Notes under the pieces: model-generated
Databases searched by the model: none
Seen by the model: only the letters and a program-made list of their open reading frames with translations
Told to the model about the DNA's origin: nothing
Position numbers and translations under genes: made by a program
Shown here: piece by piece, positions 24,751 through 34,315 of the stretch
Position numbering within the stretch: position 1 is the first letter of the stretch
Layout: each line of letters begins with the position of its first letter
Assembly (NCBI GenBank): GCA_030611105.1
Contig: JAUWQL010000009.1
Location: 1 to 44,944 of the forward strand
DNA from: Bacteroidales bacterium
GTDB lineage: Bacteria > Bacteroidota > Bacteroidia > Bacteroidales > UBA12077
Direction of reading: 5' to 3'
Length of the DNA: 44,944 bases

Positions 24751-25296
24751 TTATTCGTCTTCGTTGCGTTTATATCCTATTTTCTTGCGTTTTGATTGTT
24801 CTAATTTTTCATGTTTCACCTGTTCTAATTGTTTTAAATATTCAAAAATCAACATAATCTTGTCATCTTGCTCTATTTCTTTCTTTTGCAATTGATCAAG
24901 CTTTTGTAAAATCTCTTTATGTGTTTCGAGTATTTCACGCATTTTGGTAAATACCCTTATTATTTGAATATTCACTATAATTGCCCGATCACTGTTTAAC
25001 ACGCTTGATAACATTGCAACACCTTGCTCTGTAAATGCCATAGGCATATATCGGATGCCTCCCCAACTTGAGGTGCCAATTTGGCGCCTCAAGTTATCAA
25101 ATTCTGATTGTATCATTTCAAACATAAAGTCTTCAGGAAAACGTTTTATGTTACGCCTCACCGCTCTCTTTAATTGCTTTGTTTCAACACCATATAATTC
25201 AGCTAAATCCTTATCTAACATTACCTTCCTGCCACGTATAACATAAATCTTGTTTGCTATGGCTTCATCAGGTAATATCGTGCTTAATTCACTCAT
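24751..25296 (-). CDS. ORF6N-domain protein inserted between murG and murC
   Basis: A 181-residue protein from the ATG at 25296 (a GTG at 25317 would add seven unrelated residues). Residues about 13-98 form an ORF6N domain: NKIYVIRGRKVMLDKDLAEL, VETKQLKRAVRRNIKRFPED, then RYMPMAFTEQGVAMLSSVL. ORF6N is a DNA-binding-type domain known from phage antirepressors and very common on Bacteroidota mobile elements. The C-terminal part (about 110-175) is a charged coiled coil ending in a Lys/Arg-rich tail, suggesting oligomerisation. It is foreign to the dcw cluster. A truncated second murC start lies upstream and the intact murC follows 15 bp downstream. An inverted repeat overlaps its likely promoter, suggesting autoregulation. 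The target is unknown. Confidence 0.85.
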   Translation of the reverse strand: MSELSTILPDEAIANKIYVIRGRKVMLDKDLAELYGVETKQLKRAVRRNIKRFPEDFMFEMIQSEFDNLRRQIGTSSWGGIRYMPMAFTEQGVAMLSSVLNSDRAIIVNIQIIRVFTKMREILETHKEILQKLDQLQKKEIEQDDKIMLIFEYLKQLEQVKHEKLEQSKRKKIGYKRNEDE

Positions 25297-25312
25297 AAAT
25301 AAAATATTTAAT

Positions 25313-25354
25313 ATCACAAAATACTATCTTAAATTTGAAGTCACATTTTGTGAT
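25313..25354 (-). promoter_or_regulatory. Inverted repeat, probable operator of the ORF6N gene
   Basis: ATCACAAAAT (25313-25322) and ATTTTGTGAT (25345-25354) are perfect 10-bp inverted arms separated by 22 bp. A nested TCACA-TTT-TGTGA occupies 25341-25353. On the minus strand the downstream arm merges with a -7-like TATTTTG just before the ORF6N ATG. The arrangement suits a dimeric repressor site; it could also be an element end. Confidence 0.45.
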
Positions 25355-25400
25355 TTCCAATCCCTATAAAATAAATATTATGTACTGTTTTAATATCCAT
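25341..25400 (-). pseudogene. murC': Truncated duplicate of the murC start
   Basis: From an ATG at 25400, 8 bp after the murG stop, the frame reads MDIKTVHNIYFIGIG followed by NHKM and a stop. The intact murC starts MDIKTLHNVYFLGIG. Over 44 bp (25357-25400 against 24692-24735), 39 positions agree. The five differences are two silent changes and three conservative ones (L/V, V/I, L/I). Identity ends abruptly within codon 15, at position 25357. The fragment occupies the place where murC would normally begin after murG. It is too short to be functional. Confidence 0.9.
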
Positions 25401-25408
25401 TCTCGATT

Positions 25409-26512
25409 TCAACTTAATTTTAAAACTTCCTCAGCAATAATTTTTGCGGAATCGCGTAAAGCCATTCCTTTAATATTTTCTGATAATTTTTTAATCTGTC
25501 CTTCATTATTAATCAAATCCAATGCAGAGTCAATTAATTTTTCACGTGCTTCTGCATCTTTAATCATAATTGCTGCATTTTGATTTACCAGTGCCATCGT
25601 ATTCATTGTCTGATGATCTTCAGCAACATTTGGCGACGGGACCAAAATAACTGGTTTCCCAACCAAACATAGTTCTGATATAGTTCCAGCACCTGCTCTC
25701 GAAATAATAACATCTGCAGAAGCATAAGCCATATCCATCCTAGTAATAAAATCGAGCACTTTTATGTTCTTATATCCCGATTCATCAGCTACTTTTTTTG
25801 CGTCATGGAAATAATATTTTCCTGTTTGCCATAAAAGCTGAAATTCAGACTTCCCTATTTTATTAATATCTCCTATTATACTCTGATTTACTGTTCGCGC
25901 TCCCAAACTTCCACCTATAACTAAAATTATTTTTTTGCCTTGCTCTAAATCAAAATGCTTAATTGCTTCTTCTTTGCTTTCAATTTTATCCAACAAATTC
26001 TGACGAACAGGATTGCCCGTTAAAATAATTTTGTCTTTCGGGAAATATTTTTCCATTCCTTCATAAGCCACACAAATTTTCTTAGCCTTCTTTGCCAATA
26101 ATTTATTTGTAATTCCAGCATATGAATTTTGCTCCTGAATTAATGTTGGTATTCCTATTTTATTAGCTATCCGTAAAACAGGCCCACTGGCATAACCCCC
26201 AACACCGACCACTACATCAGGTTTAAAATTTTTAATTATTATTTTCGATTTTCGTAAACTACTTATCAATTTAAAAATGAAACTAATATTTTTTACAGTT
26301 AATCGTCGCTGTAATCCGGCAACAGGTAAACCAATAATTTTATATCCAGCGGCAGGAACTTTTTCCATTTCTATTTTACCCAATGCTCCAACAAAAAGAA
26401 TATTAGTTTCAGGTTCAATTTCCTTTATAGCATTAGCAATAGAGATTGCAGGAAAAACGTGTCCTCCTGTTCCTCCTCCACTGATAATGATATTTTTATT
26501 CTTCTGTCTCAC
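25409..26512 (-). CDS. murG: UDP-GlcNAc transferase MurG
   Basis: A 367-residue MurG, which adds GlcNAc to lipid I to make lipid II on the inner face of the cytoplasmic membrane. The N-terminal glycine-rich loop ISGGGTGGHVFPAISIA, the middle GVGGYASGP and the C-terminal ILVIGGSLGARTVNQ and SRAGAGTISEL of the GT28 fold are intact. The start overlaps the ftsW 3' end by 17 bp. Normally murC would follow; here a truncated murC start (8 bp away) and the ORF6N gene intervene. Confidence 0.96.
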   Translation of the reverse strand: MRQKNKNIIISGGGTGGHVFPAISIANAIKEIEPETNILFVGALGKIEMEKVPAAGYKIIGLPVAGLQRRLTVKNISFIFKLISSLRKSKIIIKNFKPDVVVGVGGYASGPVLRIANKIGIPTLIQEQNSYAGITNKLLAKKAKKICVAYEGMEKYFPKDKIILTGNPVRQNLLDKIESKEEAIKHFDLEQGKKIILVIGGSLGARTVNQSIIGDINKIGKSEFQLLWQTGKYYFHDAKKVADESGYKNIKVLDFITRMDMAYASADVIISRAGAGTISELCLVGKPVILVPSPNVAEDHQTMNTMALVNQNAAIMIKDAEAREKLIDSALDLINNEGQIKKLSENIKGMALRDSAKIIAEEVLKLS

Positions 26513-27680
26513 TTTCCGTTTCAGGTTCCGTAATTAACTCATCATTCTTTTCAACGCTTCGGCTTACACTTAAAATAATTCCGAATGCCACTCCTGTAAA
26601 CAAGATTGACGAACCTCCCATACTAACTAATGGAAGTGTTTGCCCTGTTACAGGAAAGAGATGAACTGCTACACCCATATTTATCATAGCCTGAAAAACC
26701 AGGCTTATTGTTAATCCTATTGCCAGAAAAGCAGCAAATGTCCGTCTGCTTTTCCGGACTATTACTCCTGCCCTGTACAAAAGGAACAAGTACAAAAACA
26801 ATACAATAACTCCACCAAAAAATCCGTATTCTTCAATTATTATTGAATAAATAAAATCTGAATATGGATGAGGTAAAAAATTTCGTTGCGTGCTGTTCCC
26901 CGGTCCTTTTCCAAATATTCCTCCTGTTGCAATAGCAATTTTACTTTGTTCTATCTGGTAATTATCTTCACTTTCGCCACCTGTAAAACTCTCAATTCGA
27001 TGTTGCCAGGTTCCAACACGCCCCTGGTTTCCTGATATTACAACACCTGCAATAATAAGTGCTATCACTAAAACACCAACAAACCCAACTCCAACAAGGT
27101 ATTTCACTTTTACACGACCAATAAACATTAATAAGAACGATGTTGAAAACAAAATAACCGCTGTTGATAAATTTGCAGGCATAATTAAACCACAAACTAT
27201 TACAATCGGTAAAATCAAGGAAACAAATGCACCATTAAAGTCATTCAGTTTTTTATCATCCTGGCGCAATGATAATACACGAGCTATATACATTATCAAA
27301 GCTAATTTTGCAAAATCGGATGTTTGAATTGTGAATCCTAAGCCCGGCAAAGTTAACCATCGTGATGCCTGATTCAGGCTTGTTCCCATTACTAAAGTAA
27401 TTGCCAACAAGAAAATCGATAAGTATAAGAACACCTGCGATAAACGCGAATAATATTTATAAGGAATAAGGTGAGTAATAAATATTATACCCAATCCGGT
27501 AGCTAACAAAACAAAATGTTTAATAATATAATATGCTGTATTTCCTTCCTGGTATTTATAAGCAAGAGTTCCTGTCGAACTATAAACAGCTAACAATGAG
27601 AAAATTGAAAGTGCAAAAATCACTCCCCAGATTACTTTGTCGCCCTTAAAGTATTTAGACAGTATCTCCTTTAATCTCAT
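26496..27680 (-). CDS. ftsW: Septal peptidoglycan polymerase FtsW
   Basis: A 394-residue SEDS-family protein with about ten membrane helices. FtsW polymerises lipid II at the septum together with FtsI. Family landmarks are GLGFTIQTSDFAKLALI near 105, the loop with GGIFGKGPGNSTQRNFLPHPYSDFIYSI (an aspartate-containing segment split here across about 250-280), and PLVSMGGSSILFTGVAFG near the C-terminus. The acidic C-terminal tail (ETESETEE) lies in the cytoplasm and its codons overlap murG. The gene follows murD by 41 bp. Confidence 0.95.
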   Translation of the reverse strand: MRLKEILSKYFKGDKVIWGVIFALSIFSLLAVYSSTGTLAYKYQEGNTAYYIIKHFVLLATGLGIIFITHLIPYKYYSRLSQVFLYLSIFLLAITLVMGTSLNQASRWLTLPGLGFTIQTSDFAKLALIMYIARVLSLRQDDKKLNDFNGAFVSLILPIVIVCGLIMPANLSTAVILFSTSFLLMFIGRVKVKYLVGVGFVGVLVIALIIAGVVISGNQGRVGTWQHRIESFTGGESEDNYQIEQSKIAIATGGIFGKGPGNSTQRNFLPHPYSDFIYSIIIEEYGFFGGVIVLFLYLFLLYRAGVIVRKSRRTFAAFLAIGLTISLVFQAMINMGVAVHLFPVTGQTLPLVSMGGSSILFTGVAFGIILSVSRSVEKNDELITEPETESETEE

Positions 27681-27721
27681 ATTCTTATCAGATTTCTATA
27701 TTTAAAATTTCGTTTTAATTA

Positions 27722-29056
27722 CTACAATTCTCTTACCGCTTGCTTAAACTGGTTTCCACGATCTTCATAATTATCAAAAAGATCGAAACTTGCACAAGCA
27801 GGCGATAATAAAACCGAATCACCTTTTCTAGCAAGGTAATACGCTGTTTTAACCGCTTCCGATGCAGATTGTACATCTATTATAGTTTCAACAATTTCAC
27901 CAAAAGCTTTGTGAATTTTCTTATTGTCTTTTCCAAGACAAATAATTGCTTTTACCTTTTTTCGCACTAATTCTTCCAAAATCGAATAATCATTTCCTTT
28001 ATCGATTCCACTGGCGATCCAAATTAAATTATTCGAAACACTTTCAAGTGCGTACCAGGTTGAATTAACATTTGTTGCCTTTGAGTCGTTAATAAACTCT
28101 ATACCATGTACTTTTAGTACCGGTTCAAGTCGATGCTCAACACCTTGAAAATTACTCAGACTTTCGCGAATATCTTCCTTACGGATTTTTAGCACCTGTG
28201 AGGCAATACCGGCAGCCATTGAATTATACGTATTGTGCTGCCCTTTTAAAACTAGATCTTGTATTGACATAGTTAGCTCGTTTGATTTATATTTTATTTT
28301 AAAGATTTCATTTTCTTTATATGCTCCCTCAGCAAATTTTTGATTTAATGAAAAAGGAAGCTGTTTTGCTTTTATATCTCGTTTTGCAAGTTCTGAGATT
28401 GTTACTTCATCATCGGCACAGTAAATAAAAATGTCTTTTTCAGTTTGATTCTGTATAATCCTGAATTTTGAATCGGTATACTCCTGCATTCCATCGTACC
28501 TGTCCAGGTGATCAGGTGTAATATTCATTAAAATGGCAATATCCGCTTTGAAATCATACATTCCATCTAATTGAAAACTGCTCAATTCAATTACATAATA
28601 ATCAAAGTTTTCATCTGCAACCTGCTGTGCCCAACTCTGACCAACATTTCCTGCTAATCCAACATTTAATCCTGCATTTTTCAGGATATGATAAATCAAT
28701 GTTGCTGTTGTTGTTTTTCCATTACTTCCGGTAATACATATTTTAAAAGCATCTGTATATCGCGAAGCATATTCTATTTCAGATATAACAGGAATTCCTT
28801 TGTCAATAGCTGATTTAACTATAGCAACTTTTTCCGGTATTCCCGGGCTTTTAATTATTTCAGCAGCATTCAGAATTAATTCTTTTGTATGTTTACCTTC
28901 TTCCCAGGAAATTTTATACTCATCAAGTTTTTTCCTATACTTTTCCTTTATCTGCCCAAAATCAGAAACAAAAACATCAGCGCCATTCTTATGAGCAAGA
29001 ATAGCAGAACCTACTCCACTTTCGCCGGCACCTAATATGACAATTCGTTTGTTCAT
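27722..29056 (-). CDS. murD: UDP-N-acetylmuramoylalanine--D-glutamate ligase
   Basis: A 444-residue MurD, which adds D-glutamate to UDP-MurNAc-L-alanine in the cytoplasm. The N-terminal nucleotide-fold start VILGAGESGVGSAILA, the ATP loop ITGSNGKTTTATLI, NITPDHLDRY, the INDSKATN motif and the C-terminal LLSPACASFDLFDNYEDRG are all intact. Its length is typical. It lies 8 bp behind mraY and continues the operon into ftsW. Confidence 0.96.
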   Translation of the reverse strand: MNKRIVILGAGESGVGSAILAHKNGADVFVSDFGQIKEKYRKKLDEYKISWEEGKHTKELILNAAEIIKSPGIPEKVAIVKSAIDKGIPVISEIEYASRYTDAFKICITGSNGKTTTATLIYHILKNAGLNVGLAGNVGQSWAQQVADENFDYYVIELSSFQLDGMYDFKADIAILMNITPDHLDRYDGMQEYTDSKFRIIQNQTEKDIFIYCADDEVTISELAKRDIKAKQLPFSLNQKFAEGAYKENEIFKIKYKSNELTMSIQDLVLKGQHNTYNSMAAGIASQVLKIRKEDIRESLSNFQGVEHRLEPVLKVHGIEFINDSKATNVNSTWYALESVSNNLIWIASGIDKGNDYSILEELVRKKVKAIICLGKDNKKIHKAFGEIVETIIDVQSASEAVKTAYYLARKGDSVLLSPACASFDLFDNYEDRGNQFKQAVREL

Positions 29057-29064
29057 CTTTGTTT

Positions 29065-30312
29065 CTATCTTATTTTAAGAGTTATTATTGAAATAACGGC
29101 CAGAATTATCCCAATTATCATAAATCGCATTACAATTTTTGGCTCAGGGTATCCTTTCATCTGGTAATGATGATGTAAAGGAGACATCTTAAAAATCCTT
29201 CGACCTTCGCCAAATTTGCGTTTTGTGTATTTAAAATATCCTACCTGCATTACTACCGATAAATTCTCCATAAGAAAAATACCACACAAAATCGGAATCA
29301 ATAGTTCTTTTCGAATGATAATTGCAAATACTGCTATGATACCACCTAAGGCTAAGCTTCCTGTATCGCCCATAAAAACCTGTGCCGGATATGAATTGTA
29401 CCATAAGAAACCAATGGTTGCACCAATAAATGCGCTCATAAACACTACCAGTTCACCGGTATACGGGATATACATAATATTCAGGTAATCGGCATAAATT
29501 ACATTTCCGCCTACATAAGCCAGTATTCCTAATGTTGCTCCGATAATTGCGGATGTGCCTGTTGCTAATCCATCCAAACCATCGGTTAGGTTTGCGCCAT
29601 TGGAAACTGCTGTAACAATTAATATTACCACAATTACAAATACCAGCCAGGCAGCCTTTTGACTGTGTTTTCCCAGGAATTTAACAAGGTATTCGTAATC
29701 AAATTCATTATTTTTGAAAAATGGAATCGTCGTTTTTGTTGATTTTATATCATGAGAAAATTTTTGTGTGTTTTTTTCAGTTTTATTTTCCTTTATTATT
29801 TGTTCTGTCGTAATACTTTTACTTTCAATATTTTTTTCACGAACTACAACATCATTGTTCAGAAAAAGAGTTAAACCAACAATTAGTCCTAAACCAACCT
29901 GTCCTACAATTTTAAATTTACCTGCAAGGCCTTCTTTATTCTTTTTAAATATTTTAATGTAATCATCTAAAAATCCAATAAATCCGAGCCATACAGTAGT
30001 TATAAGCATTAAGATCACATAGATATTTAATATATCAGCAAATAATAAAGTTGGAATAATTATAGATCCCAGGATGATAATTCCTCCCATTGTCGGAGTT
30101 CCTTTTTTGCTCATTTGCCCCTCCAGACCAAGATCCCGAATTTCTTCTCTTATTTGTTGTTTTCGCAAAAAATTAATAACCCGTTTACCAAAAATCATAG
30201 AAATAATAAGAGAAGTAATCACGGTCATCGCCGAACGAAACGAAATGTATTGAAACATTCCTGCGCCCGGAAAATCAAACTGATCTAAATATGCAAAAAG
30301 ATAATAAAGCAT
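29065..30312 (-). CDS. mraY: Phospho-MurNAc-pentapeptide translocase MraY
   Basis: A 415-residue integral membrane enzyme that transfers phospho-MurNAc-pentapeptide to undecaprenyl phosphate, forming lipid I. The active-site acidic motifs are visible: [20 protein letters not shown] and [12 protein letters not shown], with the histidine-rich [16 protein letters not shown] near the C-terminus. About 60 residues of charged, poorly conserved sequence (around 160-225) are inserted between membrane segments. The enzyme is about 360 residues in Escherichia coli and the longer form is usual in Bacteroidota. The gene is 8 bp from both murE and murD. Confidence 0.96.
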   Translation of the reverse strand: MLYYLFAYLDQFDFPGAGMFQYISFRSAMTVITSLIISMIFGKRVINFLRKQQIREEIRDLGLEGQMSKKGTPTMGGIIILGSIIIPTLLFADILNIYVILMLITTVWLGFIGFLDDYIKIFKKNKEGLAGKFKIVGQVGLGLIVGLTLFLNNDVVVREKNIESKSITTEQIIKENKTEKNTQKFSHDIKSTKTTIPFFKNNEFDYEYLVKFLGKHSQKAAWLVFVIVVILIVTAVSNGANLTDGLDGLATGTSAIIGATLGILAYVGGNVIYADYLNIMYIPYTGELVVFMSAFIGATIGFLWYNSYPAQVFMGDTGSLALGGIIAVFAIIIRKELLIPILCGIFLMENLSVVMQVGYFKYTKRKFGEGRRIFKMSPLHHHYQMKGYPEPKIVMRFMIIGIILAVISIITLKIR

Positions 30313-30320
30313 AATGCTTG

Positions 30321-31796
30321 CTAGTTATATAGTTCGTTAAAAATTTGTTTTATCACTTCGCGATCATCAAAATGCTGTTTTACTCCCTTAATTTCCTGGT
30401 ATGTTTCATGACCTTTCCCTGCTACCAGAATTATATCTCCTTTTTTTGCAAGTAAACATGCTGTTCGGATTCCTTCCTTTCTATCAGCAATTGCCAATAC
30501 TTTCTTTTTGTTTTCTGTATCGACCCCTGCTTTCATATCTTCGATAATAGTATTTGGATCTTCAGATCGCGGGTTATCGGAAGTAAGTATTACCTTATCG
30601 CTATGAACTGACACAATCCTTGCCATTTCAGGGCGTTTTGTTTTATCGCGATCGCCCCCGGCACCAACAACAGTAATTAATTCCTGATTATCGTTACGGA
30701 TTTGATTAATAGCATTTAAAACATTTAACAAAGCATCCGGAGTATGAGCGTAATCAACAATTGCTGTAATTCCATTTTCCGACCTTAGTGTTTCGAATCT
30801 ACCTTCGACAGGTTTTATTTCACTCAAAGTTGTAAGAACTTCGTCTTTATCAAACCCAAGCATTGTAGCACATGCGTAAACCAATAATACATTGTAAGCA
30901 TTAAACCTTCCCACAAAATATGTCCAAACATCAGTATTATCAATATTCAACATAGAACCCTCGAAATGGCTTTCGATAATCTTAGCCTTAAAATCTGCGA
31001 CTGATCGAACAGCATAATTCTTTACTTTCGCTTTGCAGTTTTGCACCATTACATTTCCGTTCTTATCGTCAGTATTTATCAATGCAAAACTTTCAGGTTT
31101 TAAATCATCAAAAAATTTCTTTTTGGTTTTAATATATTCGGCAAAAGTTTTATGATAATCTAAATGATCGTGTGAAATATTTGTAAATAATGCTCCTGCA
31201 AAATCAAGTCCCGCAATTCTATCCTGATCAATGGCATGCGAGCTCACTTCCATAAAGCAATATTCGCAACCATAATCGGCCATTTGCCTCATAAGCTTAT
31301 TTATTTGAACAGCATCTGGCGTTGTGTGTGTTGCGTTGATAATCTGATCATCGATATAATTCCTTACAGTAGAAAGCAATCCAACTTTACATCCCAGCTT
31401 TCGAACCAGATTATATAATAATGTTACTGTTGTTGTTTTACCATTTGTTCCTGTAACACCAACCAGTTTTAATTTTGAAGATGGATTTTCATAATAAGCC
31501 GATGCTAATTTGCCCAGTGCCTGTGATGAATTTTCAACTTGTATAAAAACAACATCTTTTGATTGCTCGGCAGGAATAGTTTCACAAACAATAGCTTTTG
31601 CTCCTTTTTCTATAGCTGTTTCAATAAATTTATGCCCGTCAACTTGAGTTCCTTTAACAGCAACAAACAAACACCCTAAATTCACTTTTCGGGAATCGAA
31701 AATAATTGCTGTAACAGGTATTTCGGCATTACCTATTAACTGAGTAACTTTTACAGATTTTAATATGTCGCTTAAAACTTTCACTTCAATTTTCAA
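30321..31796 (-). CDS. murE: UDP-MurNAc-tripeptide synthetase (meso-DAP adding)
   Basis: A 491-residue MurE, which adds the third amino acid to UDP-MurNAc-L-Ala-D-Glu. The ATP loop [36 protein letters not shown] and the specificity motif DNPRSEDP are present. DNPR is the signature of enzymes that use meso-diaminopimelate, so the wall should be of that type. No ATG starts the frame. TTG at 31796, directly adjoining the ftsI stop, or GTG at 31784 are the candidates; the first gives [12 protein letters not shown]. Confidence 0.95.
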   Translation of the reverse strand: MKIEVKVLSDILKSVKVTQLIGNAEIPVTAIIFDSRKVNLGCLFVAVKGTQVDGHKFIETAIEKGAKAIVCETIPAEQSKDVVFIQVENSSQALGKLASAYYENPSSKLKLVGVTGTNGKTTTVTLLYNLVRKLGCKVGLLSTVRNYIDDQIINATHTTPDAVQINKLMRQMADYGCEYCFMEVSSHAIDQDRIAGLDFAGALFTNISHDHLDYHKTFAEYIKTKKKFFDDLKPESFALINTDDKNGNVMVQNCKAKVKNYAVRSVADFKAKIIESHFEGSMLNIDNTDVWTYFVGRFNAYNVLLVYACATMLGFDKDEVLTTLSEIKPVEGRFETLRSENGITAIVDYAHTPDALLNVLNAINQIRNDNQELITVVGAGGDRDKTKRPEMARIVSVHSDKVILTSDNPRSEDPNTIIEDMKAGVDTENKKKVLAIADRKEGIRTACLLAKKGDIILVAGKGHETYQEIKGVKQHFDDREVIKQIFNELYN

Positions 31797-33926
31797 TTAA
31801 TTAAATGACATTTCGAGAACAACCAAATCGCCTTTTGAAATTCTGGAACCCGAAGCAACTGATTGGTTTAAAATCGTTCCACGACCTTGTAATTCAACAC
31901 TTAATCCTAAATTTTCAAGAATAAAAACAGCATCTTTAACTCCCATTCCTTTTACGTTAGGCATTAAATTTTCTGTAATATTTCGATTACTTAATTTCAC
32001 ACAAGAATCCAACTTGGTAGTTAACACCCAATCAGAAACTACATCTTCGTCATTTACATTTATTCCTAAATCAGCAAGAGCATATTTCAGTTCATCTTTG
32101 TAACTGTTCTTTGTGTAAGGAATTTTTACTTCGCTGGTTGTTTCATCTGTTGCAAGATTTAATCTATCGTGCATTTCAAAGTTTGTAGCATAAACCTTAT
32201 CGGCAATTTCTCTAAATACCGGGCCCGCAACTAAGTTCCCGTAATAAACATTTCGTGATGGCGCACTTACTACTACAATGCATGAATACTTTGGATTATC
32301 GGCCGGGAAATATCCTACGAAAGATGCCTGGTAACTAATCCTGGACTTATCGCTATATCCTGATTCCTTATTTGCTATTTGTGCTGTTCCCGTTTTTCCG
32401 GCAATTTTATAGTTATTATTTCTGATATTTTTTGCAGTACCACGTTCCACAACTCCTTCAAGCATTATTTTCACTTTTCGCAAAGTAGACCTTGAGCAAA
32501 TCGACTGTTTTAATACTTTCGTATCGAATGTTTTAACTAAATCACCATGATACATTAATCCTTTTACAAACTTTGGTTTCACCATCTTACCATTATTAGC
32601 AATTGCATTATAAAGTGTTAGTATTTGCAAAGGAGTTAATCTAACCTCATAACCAATCGACATTTGTGGCAATGAAATTCCTGACCAGAGTTTATCGCCC
32701 GGATATTTAATCTCAGGTTCACCTTCGCCTTTAATTACAATTCCTAAACGATTATTCAGGTTCATACTATAAAGTCGATTAATAAACTTTTCTTCTTTAC
32801 CTGTATAGTAATCCGTAACTAATTTTGATATACCCACATTCGATGAAACTTCGAAAATCTCCTGTACTGTCAAAACTCCATGCCCCCCTTTTTTTGTATC
32901 CGTAATTTTTTTATCGTAGTAAAGTATTTCACCATCACCTGTATCTAAAGTATCTTCTAAATCGACATAGCCATCTTCCAACAAAGCAATTACAGACACC
33001 AACTTAAAGGTTGAACCCGGGGCTCTGCTTTCGCCAATTGCATAATTGTATAATTCTTTATATTGACCTTTACTATTCCTCTCGAGATTTACTATTGCCT
33101 TTATTTCTCCTGTTGAAACTTCCATTAAAACAGCCGTCCCATGTTGTGCTTCGTGACGAACTAGTTGTTTTAACAAAGCATTTTCGGCAACATCCTGAAT
33201 ATCGACATCAATTGTTGTAATCACATCCATACCATCTTTAGGCTCCACTTCATCACCATCATGAACAGGCATCCATACGTTCCCGTTTAATCGTTGCATA
33301 AGCCTGACACCATCAACGCCTTTCAACTCTTTATCAAAAGCACCTTCAATTCCCACTATATTTCCGCCTTCCCCCTTTGTTGTATAACCGATTGTTCTTG
33401 AAGCCAAACTAACATGGGGCTGAATTCTAAGGTTTGTCTGTAAAGCAATAAATCCGCCTTTATACTGACCCAATCTAAAAATCGGAAAAGTCTTTATTTT
33501 TTTAAGTTGATTATAGTTAACCCTGCGTTTTATTAAATGAAATCGCTCGCCATTTCTGCGAGCTTTTACTAATTCATTTTTATATTGTGTCGCAGATTTA
33601 TCTCGGAAAAGTTCAGATAACTTATAAGCCAGAGAATCAATATTTGAGTTAAAAGTGGCTTCATCCATTCCTGTACTCCGAGTATCCATACGTATTTCAT
33701 AGTATGGCACAGAGCTCGCAAGCAACCTTCCATCTGTTGCCAATATATCCCCCCGATTCGATTCAATTGTAATATCCTTTAGAGTAAGTGTTTGTGCCTT
33801 TTCTTTCCATTTACCACCTTCAATTAACTGCAGATAGAGAATCTTACCAACAATAAGAATAGCAAAAGCAAGCATGAATATATATATCACACCAACTCTC
33901 CATACTATTTCTTTTTTTAATGGCAT
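31797..33926 (-). CDS. ftsI: Septal transpeptidase FtsI (PBP3-type, PASTA tail)
   Basis: A 709-residue class B penicillin-binding protein that cross-links septal peptidoglycan. It has an N-terminal membrane helix (about 11-32), a dimerisation or pedestal region (about 50-230) and a transpeptidase domain with S305-TFK (APGSTFKL), the VSSNVG motif and AGKTGTAQ. A C-terminal PASTA domain (about 650-709) follows, starting LMPNVKGMGVKDAVFILENL. PASTA tails bind peptidoglycan or muropeptides in other proteins; on FtsI they are typical of Bacteroidota and Gram-positives. The stop adjoins the murE start and the gene follows the FtsL-like gene by 8 bp. Confidence 0.95.
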   Translation of the reverse strand: MPLKKEIVWRVGVIYIFMLAFAILIVGKILYLQLIEGGKWKEKAQTLTLKDITIESNRGDILATDGRLLASSVPYYEIRMDTRSTGMDEATFNSNIDSLAYKLSELFRDKSATQYKNELVKARRNGERFHLIKRRVNYNQLKKIKTFPIFRLGQYKGGFIALQTNLRIQPHVSLASRTIGYTTKGEGGNIVGIEGAFDKELKGVDGVRLMQRLNGNVWMPVHDGDEVEPKDGMDVITTIDVDIQDVAENALLKQLVRHEAQHGTAVLMEVSTGEIKAIVNLERNSKGQYKELYNYAIGESRAPGSTFKLVSVIALLEDGYVDLEDTLDTGDGEILYYDKKITDTKKGGHGVLTVQEIFEVSSNVGISKLVTDYYTGKEEKFINRLYSMNLNNRLGIVIKGEGEPEIKYPGDKLWSGISLPQMSIGYEVRLTPLQILTLYNAIANNGKMVKPKFVKGLMYHGDLVKTFDTKVLKQSICSRSTLRKVKIMLEGVVERGTAKNIRNNNYKIAGKTGTAQIANKESGYSDKSRISYQASFVGYFPADNPKYSCIVVVSAPSRNVYYGNLVAGPVFREIADKVYATNFEMHDRLNLATDETTSEVKIPYTKNSYKDELKYALADLGINVNDEDVVSDWVLTTKLDSCVKLSNRNITENLMPNVKGMGVKDAVFILENLGLSVELQGRGTILNQSVASGSRISKGDLVVLEMSFN

Positions 33927-33934
33927 AAATTCAT

Positions 33935-34315
33935 TTATTTTTCAATAATTATTTTTTTAGGTGGCACCACCGATTCAATTAAACCCAACCCTCTGCTTTC
34001 AACTAATTTTATAACTTCCGATTGTTTGCTACTAAACATCAACTCGGATGATGTTGTAATAGCTTCTGCACGTAATTCGTTTATTTCTTTTGTTAGTTCG
34101 ATACTGACACGAACAACTTTTTCAGCATGATATCTGTTAGCGATATATATAAATGCCAGAATAACAAGAAAGACAATGTAAGGAAGCTGTTTCAAAACAA
34201 AATCATTGGCAATTAGAGAGCCGTCGAGCAGGTCTTTAATAGAACCAAATTTGTGTTCTTTGCGTTCTATCTTTTCTTCTATAAACTCGATATTTCCTTT
34301 TTTATCGCCAATCAT
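33935..34315 (-). CDS. FtsL-like cell division protein
   Basis: A 126-residue bitopic protein with a charged cytoplasmic head, one membrane helix at about 43-60 (LPYIVFLVILAFIYIANRY) and a periplasmic coiled coil (VSIELTKEINELRAEAITTS). FtsL proteins join FtsB and FtsQ and activate FtsWI. Sequence conservation is weak, as usual, but the size, topology and position between rsmH and ftsI fit. The ATG overlaps the rsmH stop region by 4 bp, indicating coupled translation. Confidence 0.85.
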   Translation of the reverse strand: MIGDKKGNIEFIEEKIERKEHKFGSIKDLLDGSLIANDFVLKQLPYIVFLVILAFIYIANRYHAEKVVRVSIELTKEINELRAEAITTSSELMFSSKQSEVIKLVESRGLGLIESVVPPKKIIIEK

